64,000 nt of DNA from Enterococcus sp. CSURQ0835 (GTDB lineage Bacteria > Bacillota > Bacilli > Lactobacillales > Enterococcaceae), in NCBI RefSeq assembly GCF_902706605.1, contig NZ_CACSLH010000014.1:1-64000 (forward strand), read 5' to 3'. Positions within the stretch are counted from its first letter, which is position 1, and each line of letters starts with the position of its first letter. The notes beneath the pieces were generated by a model. That model searched no databases. It was not told the origin of the DNA and worked only from the letters and a program-made list of their open reading frames with translations. Both the position numbers and the translations under genes were made by a program. Below are positions 17,853 to 27,022 of the stretch, in pieces.

Positions 17853-18548
17853 ATGAGAAAAAGTACGTTGCGAAAAGTTGGATTAGTTGGGTTGATTTTG
17901 ATCGGGATCGGACTTTATTTTTTAGTGCCAAGTATTCATCACAGTGTCAATCAAATCGTCAAGATGTTTGCCAGTGGTGATTTTGAAGTTGTTCGCCGAT
18001 TTGTAGCGTCCTATGGGGCATATGCGGTAGTCGTTTCTTTTTTGTTGATGATCTTTCAATCTGTGGCCGCACCACTACCAGCATTTTTGATCACGTTTGC
18101 TAATGCCAATCTTTTCGGCTGGTGGCAAGGCGCGCTTTTATCGTGGGTCAGTGCGATGGCTGGCGCGGCCTTGTGTTTTTGGATCGCGCGGATTTTAGGT
18201 CGTGACGCGGTGGAAAAGTTGACCAGTCAGGCCGGCTTGAAGCAAATCGATGCGTTCTTTGAAAAACATGGTCGGTTGAGTATTTTAATCGCGCGGCTGT
18301 TGCCGTTTATGTCGTTTGATATCGTTAGTTATGCAGCGGGTTTGACCTCAATGTCGTTTGGTGGTTTTTTAGTAGCCACGGGTGTAGGACAATTGCCGGC
18401 AACACTCATTTATTCCTATGTTGGGGGCATGCTGACTGGTGGGGCACAAATGCTTGTGACTGCCTTGCTGATTTTATTTGCACTTTCAGCATTGATCGTT
18501 TTGATCCGCCAGTTGTATAAGGAGCGCGCCAAAAAAAAGCTCGTGTAG
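17853..18548 (+). CDS. TVP38/TMEM64 (DedA-like) membrane protein
   Basis: This 231-residue integral membrane protein of the VTT/SNARE-associated family (E. coli YdjX/YdjZ type) has about five hydrophobic segments. The family signature is visible around residues 75-130: APLPAFLITFANANLFGWW, LSWVSAMAGAALCFWIARILGRD. A second conserved block is ILIARLLPFMSFDIVSYAAGL. Relatives are thought to move lipids or small solutes across the membrane. It is the first gene after leader RNA copy A and is followed by a YdjY-like lipoprotein, the same pairing as in E. coli ydjXYZ. Confidence 0.88.
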   Translation: MRKSTLRKVGLVGLILIGIGLYFLVPSIHHSVNQIVKMFASGDFEVVRRFVASYGAYAVVVSFLLMIFQSVAAPLPAFLITFANANLFGWWQGALLSWVSAMAGAALCFWIARILGRDAVEKLTSQAGLKQIDAFFEKHGRLSILIARLLPFMSFDIVSYAAGLTSMSFGGFLVATGVGQLPATLIYSYVGGMLTGGAQMLVTALLILFALSALIVLIRQLYKERAKKKLV

Positions 18549-18587
18549 ATAAGGAATCAGTTTGATAAGATGAAAGGAAGATAACAC

Positions 18588-19238
18588 GTGAAAAAAATAA
18601 TGATCTTGATCGCTTTGACAGCCGTGACTTTAGTCGGATTGAGTGGTTGTAGTAGCAAAAAAGCAGCGACGTCTCAATCGGATCAACCTGTGTTAAAGGT
18701 AAATAAAGAAAAAAAAGAAATCACATTGGCTGCCACGGTCAACGGAACGTATTTTACTGAGCCAACGCGTCATCTAGTCGTCTTTAAAGAAGGCTCAAAT
18801 GGAGAAAAAGCAATTTTGCGTGGCTTGACGAGTGAGAAAAAATTATACCAAGCGTTGAAAGATCTAGGGGCTAAACCAGGAAATAATTTAACAGCTGCTG
18901 ATATGAAAGCGGATTATAAAGATGGTAAAAAAGTCGCGGGCGCTAAAGTGGATATTTTTTTGAAGTGGAAAGATCATGCGGAAGTCCCAGCTAAAGACGT
19001 GATCAAATCAGATAAAGACTACACTCCAGATTTTCGTTTTGGAGGTAACTTAGCCAGTGCCAAGAAAAATAATACGGGTTGTGAGATTTGTTTGGATAGT
19101 TGCGCGACTGGGATCATTAGTGATGCAGCTTGGCCGGTAGGAACGACGCAACAAAAAATCAATCAATTTTATGGCAATCAAAAAGTGTTACCTAAAGATG
19201 GAACAAAAGTCAGTGTCATCATCCGGCTGGCACAATAA
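18588..19238 (+). CDS. YdjY-like lipoprotein with cysteine cluster
   Basis: This 216-residue exported lipoprotein has a signal peptide ending in LSGC. The mature part has a YdjY-like beta-rich domain with a compact cysteine motif GCEICLDSCATG near residue 165, spaced as for an Fe-S cluster or metal. E. coli YdjY is encoded between two TVP38-family genes; here the TVP38 gene lies 39 bp upstream. The function is unknown. The pairing with TVP38 and the shared leader RNA suggest a membrane redox or transport step. Confidence 0.75.
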   Translation: MKKIMILIALTAVTLVGLSGCSSKKAATSQSDQPVLKVNKEKKEITLAATVNGTYFTEPTRHLVVFKEGSNGEKAILRGLTSEKKLYQALKDLGAKPGNNLTAADMKADYKDGKKVAGAKVDIFLKWKDHAEVPAKDVIKSDKDYTPDFRFGGNLASAKKNNTGCEICLDSCATGIISDAAWPVGTTQQKINQFYGNQKVLPKDGTKVSVIIRLAQ

Positions 19239-19250
19239 AGGGTTGAGTCG

Positions 19251-19634
19251 ATGCGAATGTTTCGGGTAGTGTACAATTGTTCATTAGTTAGTTTAGTCGT
19301 AGCACTGCTGTGTTTTAATTTTGAGTGGTTGCAGATGCGGATCAATACCGGGTGGGTCTTTTTTGGCAGCTGGTTTTTAGGAAGCTTTTTAGTTGGCTGG
19401 CTCGTGCAACAAGGAAAAATTCGATTGAGTCGGAGTGTCACGCTAGGCAATTTTTTCCTTTGTCTAGCGATCAGCTGGCTTGTGCTAGGCAGAAATAGTT
19501 TACCTGTCGTACCAGCGGCGTTGATCCGCGAAGGCTTGCAACAAACCACTTTGTCTTTTCGCCTCATCAATGTTGGACTGATCAGCTGGCTATTAGGTGG
19601 ACTAGGACTTTCATTGATTCAGCGAAATGTTTGA
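19251..19634 (+). CDS. Small membrane protein of unknown function
   Basis: This 127-residue protein has four hydrophobic stretches (about residues 9-25, 35-50, 62-80 and 105-122) with short charged loops. It begins 12 bases after the YdjY-like gene and is probably the third gene of that operon. I do not recognise the family. ATG 19257 is an alternative start. Confidence 0.55.
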   Translation: MRMFRVVYNCSLVSLVVALLCFNFEWLQMRINTGWVFFGSWFLGSFLVGWLVQQGKIRLSRSVTLGNFFLCLAISWLVLGRNSLPVVPAALIREGLQQTTLSFRLINVGLISWLLGGLGLSLIQRNV

Positions 19635-19713
19635 GATGAAAACTGTCGGCTTTGGCGGGCAGTTTTTTTGCGGGGAAATACGGTACGTTAAGTTAAATAA
19701 CTAAAAAATAAAA

Positions 19714-19726
19714 TATCGTTCGGGTT
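19714..19726 (-). promoter_or_regulatory. PurBox-like site upstream of the purine permease
   Basis: The minus strand reads AACCCGAACGATA, matching the PurR operator core CCGAAC. A weaker copy (ACGAACGAT) occurs near 19814. Spacing differs from the classical paired PurBox, so this is tentative. A promoter TTGTTT-18-TATAAG follows at about 19750-19780. Confidence 0.3.
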
Positions 19727-19847
19727 TAGTGGAGGAAATGAAATTTGTTGTTTACTTGCAGCAGGATTTAGTATAAGATTGTCCTCGTTGTTTGAGAATT
19801 TGAAGTGGATTTTACGAACGATCTGCTTAAATAGGAGGAAGTAAAAC

Positions 19848-21161
19848 ATGAAAGAATCGATTCTTTCTTACTTTGAAATCGAGAAACTAGGGACGACAGT
19901 CAGGCGCGAGATTTTGGCTGGTTTTACGACGTTTATTTCGATGGCGTATATCTTATTCGTCAATCCGTCAGTCTTAGGTGCTTCTGGAATGGACAAAGGT
20001 GCGGTCTTCACGGCGACAGCGTTAGCAAGTGCGTTAGGCTGTCTATTGATGGGGATCTTAGCAAAATATCCAATCGCGACCGCTCCAGCTTTAGGGATCA
20101 ATGCCTTTTTTGCTTATTCAGTCTGTATCGGGATGAATATTCCCTGGTCAACAGCTTTAGCGGGTGTTTTTGTTGCCTCGTTGATTTTTATTTTGATCAC
20201 GATCTTCAAATTACGCGAGCTGATCATTGACGCGATCCCAGCCGATTTAAAATTTGCCATCTCAGGCGGAATTGGATTGTTCATCGCCTTTTTAGGATTA
20301 AGCGAAGGTGGGATCATCGTCGCCAACAAATCAACGTTAGTTGGCTTAGGTTCATTTCAAGTCGGGAGTACGTGGGTCACGATTTTTGGTTTAGTGGTGA
20401 CGGCGATTTTAATGGTGCGAAAAGTTCCGGGCGGTATTTTCATCGGGATGGTCGCTTCGACGTTATTAGGTTTAGTTACGGGCGTTATCCCGCTGCCGAC
20501 GAAATTCGTTTCTGGTGCCCCTAGTTTAGCGCCAACTTTTTTAGTGGCCTTAAAAGATGTGCCAAAGATCAATACAGTACAATTGTGGGTCGTCGTGCTA
20601 ACCTTTTTACTAGTCACCTTTTTTGATACCGCGGGGACTTTAGTTGGATTAGCTAACCAAGCAGGCTTCATGAAAGATAATAAAATGCCGCGGGTCGGGA
20701 AAGCCTTAGCTTCTGATTCGACTGCGATGTTAGCCGGTTCGCTTTTAGGAACCTCACCCGTTGGCGCTTACGTTGAATCTTCAGCCGGGATCGCAGTTGG
20801 CGGTCGTTCCGGGTTGACGGCTGTAACGACAGGAATCTTCTTTATTTTTGGTTTGTTCTTTTCACCGCTGCTTTCAGTCGTGACCTCGCAAGTTACTGCA
20901 CCAGCTTTGATCATCGTCGGGGTCTTGATGGCACAATCATTACGTGAGATCAAATGGGATCAAATGGAGATCGCCATTCCCTCATTTTTGATTTTATTAG
21001 GGATGCCATTGACTTACAGCATTTCAGATGGGATCGCACTAGGCTTTATTTTTTATCCGATCACGATGCTGGCAGCTAAACGAGGCAAAGAAGTTTCGCC
21101 GATCATGTATGGTTTATTTTTCGTTTTCATCCTCTTTATGGGGATCTTGAATACTAAATAA
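19848..21161 (+). CDS. NCS2/AzgA-type hypoxanthine-guanine permease
   Basis: This 437-residue purine/proton symporter has about 12-14 membrane segments. Family motifs are the N-terminal REILAGFTTFISMAYILFVNP, ALGINAFFAYSVC, FDTAGTLVGLANQAG, and SAGIAVGGRSGLTAVTTG. These place it with the AzgA/PbuG/PbuO group that imports hypoxanthine, guanine or adenine. The start follows AGGAGG. It has its own promoter region with PurBox-like sequence and a strong shared terminator. I saw no purine riboswitch. Confidence 0.9.
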   Translation: MKESILSYFEIEKLGTTVRREILAGFTTFISMAYILFVNPSVLGASGMDKGAVFTATALASALGCLLMGILAKYPIATAPALGINAFFAYSVCIGMNIPWSTALAGVFVASLIFILITIFKLRELIIDAIPADLKFAISGGIGLFIAFLGLSEGGIIVANKSTLVGLGSFQVGSTWVTIFGLVVTAILMVRKVPGGIFIGMVASTLLGLVTGVIPLPTKFVSGAPSLAPTFLVALKDVPKINTVQLWVVVLTFLLVTFFDTAGTLVGLANQAGFMKDNKMPRVGKALASDSTAMLAGSLLGTSPVGAYVESSAGIAVGGRSGLTAVTTGIFFIFGLFFSPLLSVVTSQVTAPALIIVGVLMAQSLREIKWDQMEIAIPSFLILLGMPLTYSISDGIALGFIFYPITMLAAKRGKEVSPIMYGLFFVFILFMGILNTK

Positions 21162-21206
21162 AAAGTGCTTCGACTGCAATGATGATTCCGCAGTCGAAGC
21201 ACTTTT
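21161..21206. terminator. Bidirectional terminator
   Basis: GTGCTTCGACTGC and GCAGTCGAAGCAC form a perfect 13-bp stem flanked by A-run and T-run. It serves the purine permease gene on + and the antiporter gene on -. Confidence 0.9.
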
Positions 21207-21220
21207 GCTATTTCAAGCAA

Positions 21221-23041
21221 TTAATTGGCGACCGTCAATTTTTGCCGGAGTTCACTGATAGCTTTTTTATTGCCGGTAAAAATCAAATGGTCTTGGTATT
21301 CAATGATCGTATCACCACGAGGCGCAATAAATTCTCCGTGGCGATAAATGCGACTGATGGTGATCTCATCAATCAGTGGCAGCTGTTGTAATGGGATGCC
21401 GGTAAAGCGTCGATTGAAGACGGCGATCTCGAATAGACCGGATTCGGTATCTTTTAACATTTTCAAAGTTGTCGGTGACTCGATCATTTCCCGTAGCAAG
21501 CTGAGATTGACTTCGAAGGTATTAAACAGTTCGACCCCTTGCTGTTTTAAGATATCGTATTTTTCATCTTGGACATTGTGGGATTCAAAGCGAGCGATCA
21601 CCCGAGGAATTGCTTGTTTGACTGCTAGTTGAGCGAGTTGGTAATTCAAATCATGATCCAAATAACCCAAAACTAAAATATCTGTTTCAAAAGCACCGCT
21701 TGTACGCAGTGTTTGCTCATCAAGTTGATCCAACAGGTGGACGGGAACTTCACTGTTATAAGTGCGGTAATTTTCCGGCAAGTCGGTGTACATGTCGATC
21801 TCGTACCAGCCTTTCGCTAATTGTTGCGCGACAGGGACCGTCAAGATATTGGTCCCGATAAACGTGACTCGGGTTTTAACACTGGCTTCATCTTGCGGTT
21901 TGAAAAATTGATTGAACAAAATCGGTGAGACGATACAGCACAAAACGGCGGCTAAAGTAAAAGCACCGGATTGTTGTTCTGTGATCACTTGTAGATTGTG
22001 CGCGACTTTTAAAGTTGGTAAAACAAGCGTGATCGTCGTGGCCGATAAAAAGCTACCAGCTAGGGCGTTAGCACTGGAAAAATGTTTTCGAAAAACGAAA
22101 ACAAGCGCGGCTTTAGCTAGCATAAAAAAGAGAAAGAGCAGCGGGATCAAAAGCATCGTATGAGGATCGCTCAAAAGTGTTCGCAAGTTTAATTTTGCGC
22201 CCGTCGTAATGAAAAAGATCGGAATGAAAAAACCGTAACCGATCGAAGTCAATTTTTCTTGTGTCGCTTCACGAGGACGTAATAATTTCATGACGATCCC
22301 CGCTAGAAAAGCGCCTAAAATATTTTCAGCACCCACTGTTTCAGCGATCGTTACTAAAGTAAAAACGAGGAAAAAGGCTAGCCGAATATCTAGCTGAGTC
22401 GTCGTTTTGTCGATATCATTGAAAAAACGATAGATCCCGCGGAACCGTTTCAATAAAATGATCGCCGCTAAAAAAATCAAGGAGATCAACCAGATTTTCC
22501 CTGCATGGCCGCCATTTAAACTGGCATACACTGAAAGGGCGAGTAACGGGATGACTTCACCTAAAACGGCGGTCAATAAGATCGCTTGTCCATATGGCTT
22601 ACTGAGCAACTCTTTTTCTTTGAGTGCCGCGATCACAACGCCCAGTGCGATCGTCGAAAATAAAATCGTCGCTAGCCAGCGATCGGTAAATAATCCGGTG
22701 ACGTTTAACAATTCGGCTAGGACTAGCGAGCTGACGAAAATACTGAAAAACGCGCCGATCGCGATCTTCAACGGATTGACGGTTTCAGCCGGCGTCGTTT
22801 TTTTTGATTGGAACAGATCAAAGTCGATTTCCATACCAGAAAGAAAAATCAGTAAGATGACTCCTAAGCTAGCTAAATAATTTAAATTATCCGCCTCGGT
22901 TTGAACGAGATTGAATCCTGTCTGACCTAAAATGATCCCGACAATGATCTCAGCAATCGCCGTGGGAACGGTTGTGACTCGAAAGCGTGCCATGATAAGA
23001 GGAATCATCAAGGCCGCAAATAAAACGATCAATAAAGACAT
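21221..23041 (-). CDS. CPA2-family cation/proton antiporter with TrkA-N domain
   Basis: This 606-residue membrane antiporter of the KefB/GerN type has about 12 membrane segments in residues 1-385. These include the conserved QTGFNLVQ and FLSGMEIDFDLF near the start, and ENILGAFLAGIVMKL. A cytosolic Rossmann (TrkA-N/RCK) domain follows at about 390-510 (VTFIGTNILTVPVAQQL) and a TrkA-C-like end (about 525-606). It probably exchanges K+ or Na+ for H+ under nucleotide control. It is single-gene, convergent with the purine permease. Confidence 0.9.
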   Translation of the reverse strand: MSLLIVLFAALMIPLIMARFRVTTVPTAIAEIIVGIILGQTGFNLVQTEADNLNYLASLGVILLIFLSGMEIDFDLFQSKKTTPAETVNPLKIAIGAFFSIFVSSLVLAELLNVTGLFTDRWLATILFSTIALGVVIAALKEKELLSKPYGQAILLTAVLGEVIPLLALSVYASLNGGHAGKIWLISLIFLAAIILLKRFRGIYRFFNDIDKTTTQLDIRLAFFLVFTLVTIAETVGAENILGAFLAGIVMKLLRPREATQEKLTSIGYGFFIPIFFITTGAKLNLRTLLSDPHTMLLIPLLFLFFMLAKAALVFVFRKHFSSANALAGSFLSATTITLVLPTLKVAHNLQVITEQQSGAFTLAAVLCCIVSPILFNQFFKPQDEASVKTRVTFIGTNILTVPVAQQLAKGWYEIDMYTDLPENYRTYNSEVPVHLLDQLDEQTLRTSGAFETDILVLGYLDHDLNYQLAQLAVKQAIPRVIARFESHNVQDEKYDILKQQGVELFNTFEVNLSLLREMIESPTTLKMLKDTESGLFEIAVFNRRFTGIPLQQLPLIDEITISRIYRHGEFIAPRGDTIIEYQDHLIFTGNKKAISELRQKLTVAN

Positions 23042-23186
23042 ACTTTCACCTCAAAAAAATTTGATTGGGCTACTATAACAAATTTTAGCTGATGCTGCCA
23101 ATTAAGTGTTTGAGCTGGAAAGTAAAAAAACGTTACCAGATTTTTAGCGGAAAGACACAGGGATTTCATCCAAAATATTGGCTAAC

Positions 23187-23195
23187 TGGTATAAT
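23187..23195 (+). promoter_or_regulatory. Extended -10 promoter of the Mga-like gene
   Basis: TGG immediately precedes TATAAT (23190-23195), giving an extended -10. No clear -35 is visible. Confidence 0.55.
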
Positions 23196-23218
23196 CAAAG
23201 CAAGTGGAGGTGAGCGTG

Positions 23219-24727
23219 GTGGAAGTCGATTCACTATTAGATCGCAACGAAAAAACGCAATATCAAATTTTTCAACAATTTGCTTTACAGCATGTCCCAC
23301 TGAACATTCAAGATCTGTTGAAACAAGTTGAGGGGTCAAAACAATATCTGACTAGCCAGCTAGAAGCCTTGAAGTATAAAACGGCCCGCCACCCAGAATT
23401 AGTTTGGACAAAGCAAGCGTTAGGGGAAGTATTGGAGATCGATCCGGCTTTTAATGTAACGGATTTTTATTTTGAATTTTTAGCAGGCTCTTTGAATTAT
23501 CAATTGCTACTAGAGCTTTATCAAAAAGATCAGCTAGATCCGCCGACTGTGATGACTCAGTTTTATTTAAGCGAGTCGTCTTATTATCGGCGCATCAAAG
23601 AATTGAACCAAGTGTTAGCGGAATTTAATTTGAAAATCAAACGTGGTCGCTTACAGGGAAATGAATCTCAGATCCGCTATTTTTTCATTCAATTGTTTTT
23701 TGGGGCGACGCCTTTTAAACAATTAGTCGCTGAAAATATCGATCCAGATATCAAAAATCTGCTTCAAATCATTCAGACTCGTTTAAAGACGCGTTTCAAG
23801 CCGTTTGAATATCAGCGTTTTTTCTTGATCTTGCGCGTGACGAAACGTCGTCTAGCTAGTGGTCAACGTGGTGCGACCCAAAACCTGCAAGCATTGGTAC
23901 CAGCACTGATCAAAGAAAAAAGCTACCAGGCGATTCGCGAGATCTTTTTTCGCTATGTCAGCCGATACAGCTTTGCTTGGGATGAGACGGAGATCGTGTT
24001 GCTGTATTTATTTGTCCATAGCTTTGCGATCATTCCGTATAATTCAGATTTTTTTGCGGCGACCTATGAATCTTTTGAACAGCAACGCTTATTAGCTGAT
24101 CCAAAAGCGCCGATCAATCAACTGAATCAAATGACATTAGCTTTTTTTGATCGTTTCTTAGTTTCTAAAAATTTCAGCGAGCATGATCAGCAAATCAAAA
24201 AATATTCGATCTTGCAGCTGAATTTATATCTTTTATATTTTGAAGGGGCCTATGTATATTTTGATCGGACCAGTATGTTTGAGTTGGAGAGTTTGGTCCC
24301 CGGCCAAAATATCAAACGTGAAAGTATTGCACTTGTAGCGGCATGTTATGAGTTATTAGACAAGCCGTTTGATCGTCATGGCAGTAAGGAAGCAACTTTA
24401 TTTATGCGGCTTAGTGTGTTGCTGACTTATTTTTTGCGTAAATACCGTCAGAAGGTCTATATTGGAGTTGACCATCACAGTGACGAGCTGATGCGCGAGA
24501 CATTGCTATTGTATTTACAAGATACGTTGCAAAGTGAAGGCATTTACGTTGAAGAAGCCAAAAGCGGTAAAGTCTATGATTTATTGCTGACTAATTCAGA
24601 CATCGTGACCCCAACGATTGCGGCCGATGAACTTTTTGTGCTGACGGATATTGCTTCAGACAAGGAGATTTCTCAAATCAAACAACTGATCCAAGAAAAA
24701 TTCGTGAAGACGAAAGGGAGTGAGTGA
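23219..24727 (+). CDS. Mga-like helix-turn-helix regulator
   Basis: This 502-residue transcriptional regulator has two N-terminal helix-turn-helix regions (about residues 15-60 and 95-150, the latter with FYLSESSYYRRIKELNQVL). These are followed by a long PRD-like helical body and an EIIB-like C-terminal end, as in the Mga/AtxA group. Such proteins couple virulence or metabolic genes to sugar-PTS state. GTG at 23219 is chosen because GGAGG lies eight bases upstream; no ATG is available. It is coupled to the next gene, a Nox-like flavoprotein, whose start lies one base after its stop, so the two are one operon. Confidence 0.78.
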   Translation: MEVDSLLDRNEKTQYQIFQQFALQHVPLNIQDLLKQVEGSKQYLTSQLEALKYKTARHPELVWTKQALGEVLEIDPAFNVTDFYFEFLAGSLNYQLLLELYQKDQLDPPTVMTQFYLSESSYYRRIKELNQVLAEFNLKIKRGRLQGNESQIRYFFIQLFFGATPFKQLVAENIDPDIKNLLQIIQTRLKTRFKPFEYQRFFLILRVTKRRLASGQRGATQNLQALVPALIKEKSYQAIREIFFRYVSRYSFAWDETEIVLLYLFVHSFAIIPYNSDFFAATYESFEQQRLLADPKAPINQLNQMTLAFFDRFLVSKNFSEHDQQIKKYSILQLNLYLLYFEGAYVYFDRTSMFELESLVPGQNIKRESIALVAACYELLDKPFDRHGSKEATLFMRLSVLLTYFLRKYRQKVYIGVDHHSDELMRETLLLYLQDTLQSEGIYVEEAKSGKVYDLLLTNSDIVTPTIAADELFVLTDIASDKEISQIKQLIQEKFVKTKGSE

Positions 24728-24728
24728 A

Positions 24729-26069
24729 GTGCGAACGATCATTGTCGGAGGCTCCCATGCTGGGATCACAGCCGCTAAAACGTTAAAAAAAATTGCGCCG
24801 GAAATGGACGTCGTCGTACTAGAAAAAACTTCGACTGTAAGTTTTGTAGCCAGCAGCATCAACCTCTATTTAAAAGGTGAACTGGCAGATTTAGCAGCAG
24901 GCTCTGTGGATACGCCAGAAGAGATCCGAGCGTTAGAAATCCACTTGGTCTTAAACGCAACAGCTACAAAAATTGATCCAGCTAAGCAAACAGTCACTTA
25001 TAAAGAACACACACCGGCTAAAGTTGAATTGCAGACTTTGAGTTATGACTATTTGATTTTAGCTTTAGGTTCCAGTCAGTTCACGCTCCCATTTCATTCG
25101 AAAAAAATCGCGGAGCAAGTTCTGACCTATAAAAATTTAGCTGAATCACAACAGGTCTTACAGAAAATTTCTGACGCGCAAGATATCACGATCATCGGGT
25201 CAGGTTATATCGGGGTGGAGTTAGCGGAAGCCTTGAGTACCCAAGCTAAAAAAATTCGGATTTTAGAACGGATGGATACGCTATTATTTCGTTACTATGA
25301 TAAAGAACCCGCACGCCAGATCAGCCAACGAATGCCAAAAAATGTTCAATTGAAATTGGATACACCAGTTTTGGATATCAACAGTACCGCTAAAAAATTA
25401 ACGGTCGTGACCCCGCTAGAAAGTTTCAAAACGGATCTAGTAATCTACGCCGTCAATGCTCGGCCCAACAGTCAGCTCGTTAAAGATCAATTAGACTTGG
25501 ATGCAGATGGTACGGTCAAAGTTAATGACTATTTGCAAACGAGTGATGAAAAGATTTATGCGATCGGGGACTTGATCAGTGTGCCGGTAGCTGGCGATGA
25601 ACGCCGATATGTTCCGTTAGTATCCGGCGCGATCATCACGGGAACACTGGCCGCGGAAAATATCGTGTTTGGCAATCGTCGGATTTTCAAACCGATGCAA
25701 CGGACTACGATGTCAGTAGTGTGGGGACTTTACATTGGAAGCACGGGCTTTACAGAAGACCAAGCGCCTTATTATAATTTAACAACGATCGCAGTAGAAA
25801 AAGAATTTACCGATCATGGTTTCAACGAACGAACCGGGAAAAAACTTTGGTTGAAATTAGTCTTCGAAAAAAATTCACAACGGTTGATTGGCGGACAACT
25901 GCTCAGTGAATTTGAAGAAACGAGTCTGATCAATTTGATTTCGATGTTGATTGAACAAAAATCAACGGTGCAAGATATTTTGGAAGCCGAATATTATTTT
26001 AGCCCGCTCTTAGCTCGCAAGAGTCATTATTTACGAGATTTAGCACTGCTTGCTTTAACAAAATTTTAA
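24729..26069 (+). CDS. NADH oxidase/peroxidase-like flavoprotein lacking Cys42
   Basis: This 446-residue FAD/NAD(P)-binding protein is of the Nox/Npx/CoADR family. It has the FAD motif VGGSHAGITAA (residues 6-16), the NAD motif IIGSGYIGVELAEAL (about 155-169), the YAIGD FAD motif and a C-terminal dimerization domain. In the family the redox centre is Cys42 in SFLSCG. Here the equivalent stretch is SFVASS, with Ser at residue 42. Family mutants with this change cannot form the sulfenate and give H2O2 instead of water, so a different reaction is likely. GTG 24729 is chosen for its spacing to AGGGAG. Confidence 0.85.
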   Translation: MRTIIVGGSHAGITAAKTLKKIAPEMDVVVLEKTSTVSFVASSINLYLKGELADLAAGSVDTPEEIRALEIHLVLNATATKIDPAKQTVTYKEHTPAKVELQTLSYDYLILALGSSQFTLPFHSKKIAEQVLTYKNLAESQQVLQKISDAQDITIIGSGYIGVELAEALSTQAKKIRILERMDTLLFRYYDKEPARQISQRMPKNVQLKLDTPVLDINSTAKKLTVVTPLESFKTDLVIYAVNARPNSQLVKDQLDLDADGTVKVNDYLQTSDEKIYAIGDLISVPVAGDERRYVPLVSGAIITGTLAAENIVFGNRRIFKPMQRTTMSVVWGLYIGSTGFTEDQAPYYNLTTIAVEKEFTDHGFNERTGKKLWLKLVFEKNSQRLIGGQLLSEFEETSLINLISMLIEQKSTVQDILEAEYYFSPLLARKSHYLRDLALLALTKF

Positions 26070-26082
26070 CTGCTGAACAAGA

Positions 26083-26119
26083 GGCCAAAAGCAAATTTTT
26101 ATTTGTTTTTGGTCTTTTG
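26083..26119 (+). terminator. Terminator of the Mga/Nox-like operon
   Basis: The GGCCAAAAGCAAAT / ATTTGTTTTTGGTC stem is followed by TTTT. Confidence 0.75.
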
Positions 26120-26233
26120 CTATAAAAAAAAATAAAAATTGTCACGATATTTCAAACAGTTGTAATTTTATGACAGGCACACATCAGAAAAGAAATTAAA
26201 ATGAAGGCATAAAGATAAAGGAGTGAAGTAGTT

Positions 26234-26956
26234 ATGAAGAAAAAATACTTTGCGTTATTAGCCGTCGGATTGTTTTCGACAAGTTTGTTAGCTCCGCTTT
26301 CTGTTTTTGCGGCAGATGATTCAGCAGCCACAAACCCAACACCAGCAACACCAGCAACTCCAACACCATCAAAAACAACTGGTGATGTGACATTCAATAA
26401 ACCAGACGACAACGTAAAACCCGTTGACCCAACAGATCCATCAAAACCAGGTACTGATCCAGATAACCCAGGTACTGGTCAAACCGGTCCATTGACTCTT
26501 GATGCGGCGCCTAAATTGAGTTTTGGTACCCATGATATCGCATCTGGTTCTCAAACATATAATGCTGTTACACCAAAAACACCTTTCGTCCAAGCTTCTG
26601 ACCGTCGTGGTCTTGGAACAGATGGGCAAGCACAAGGTTGGAACGTAACAGTTGCAATGAGTGACTTTACTAATGCAAGTAGCCAAACTTTACCAGGAGC
26701 TTCATTAGCTTTTGCTAGTGCTAGCGTCAAAGGTGCTACGACAACTCAAGGCACTGCTCCAACTTCATTAGATGTAGCTAGTTTAAGTAGTGCATCTGGT
26801 GCTACACCACTTTTAAAAGCTGATAAAGGTCAAGGTGCCGGTACTTGGGTATCTGTTTACGATCCTAATAACATCAAGTTGACAGTCCCTCAAGCAGCTG
26901 CTGGTAACTTTACTTCAACGCTTAGCTGGACAATCAACGCTTCACCAGTTCAATAA
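26234..26956 (+). CDS. WxL-domain surface protein (small)
   Basis: This 240-residue exported protein has a signal peptide to about residue 27 (FAADD), then a Pro/Thr-rich linker (PTPATPATPTPSK) and DPTDPSKPGTDPDNPG. A C-terminal WxL domain (about 85-240) carries the two Trp motifs, GWNVTV and the near-terminal LSWTI. WxL domains bind peptidoglycan non-covalently. It is the first gene of a four-gene WxL cluster of the kind common in Enterococcus and Lactobacillus, where the products form a surface complex with the DUF916 protein encoded next. Confidence 0.92.
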   Translation: MKKKYFALLAVGLFSTSLLAPLSVFAADDSAATNPTPATPATPTPSKTTGDVTFNKPDDNVKPVDPTDPSKPGTDPDNPGTGQTGPLTLDAAPKLSFGTHDIASGSQTYNAVTPKTPFVQASDRRGLGTDGQAQGWNVTVAMSDFTNASSQTLPGASLAFASASVKGATTTQGTAPTSLDVASLSSASGATPLLKADKGQGAGTWVSVYDPNNIKLTVPQAAAGNFTSTLSWTINASPVQ

Positions 26957-27022
26957 AATAAATTACTGTAACGGGAGCATCACTGTTTCCGTTACTATCT
27001 CTTTTAGAAAGGAAATGCGTTT

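Noticed and set aside
19635-19847. Purine riboswitch before the purine permease
   Set aside because: The conserved three-way junction and loop sequences are not seen; only PurBox-like sequence and a promoter can be supported.
23092-23331. 79-codon frame overlapping the start of the Mga-like gene
   Set aside because: It runs through the promoter and into the regulator in another frame, without its own ribosome-binding site.
26152-26412. Antisense 86-codon frame over the start of the WxL gene
   Set aside because: It mirrors the low-complexity Pro/Thr coding region, has no ribosome-binding site and no similarity to a known family.
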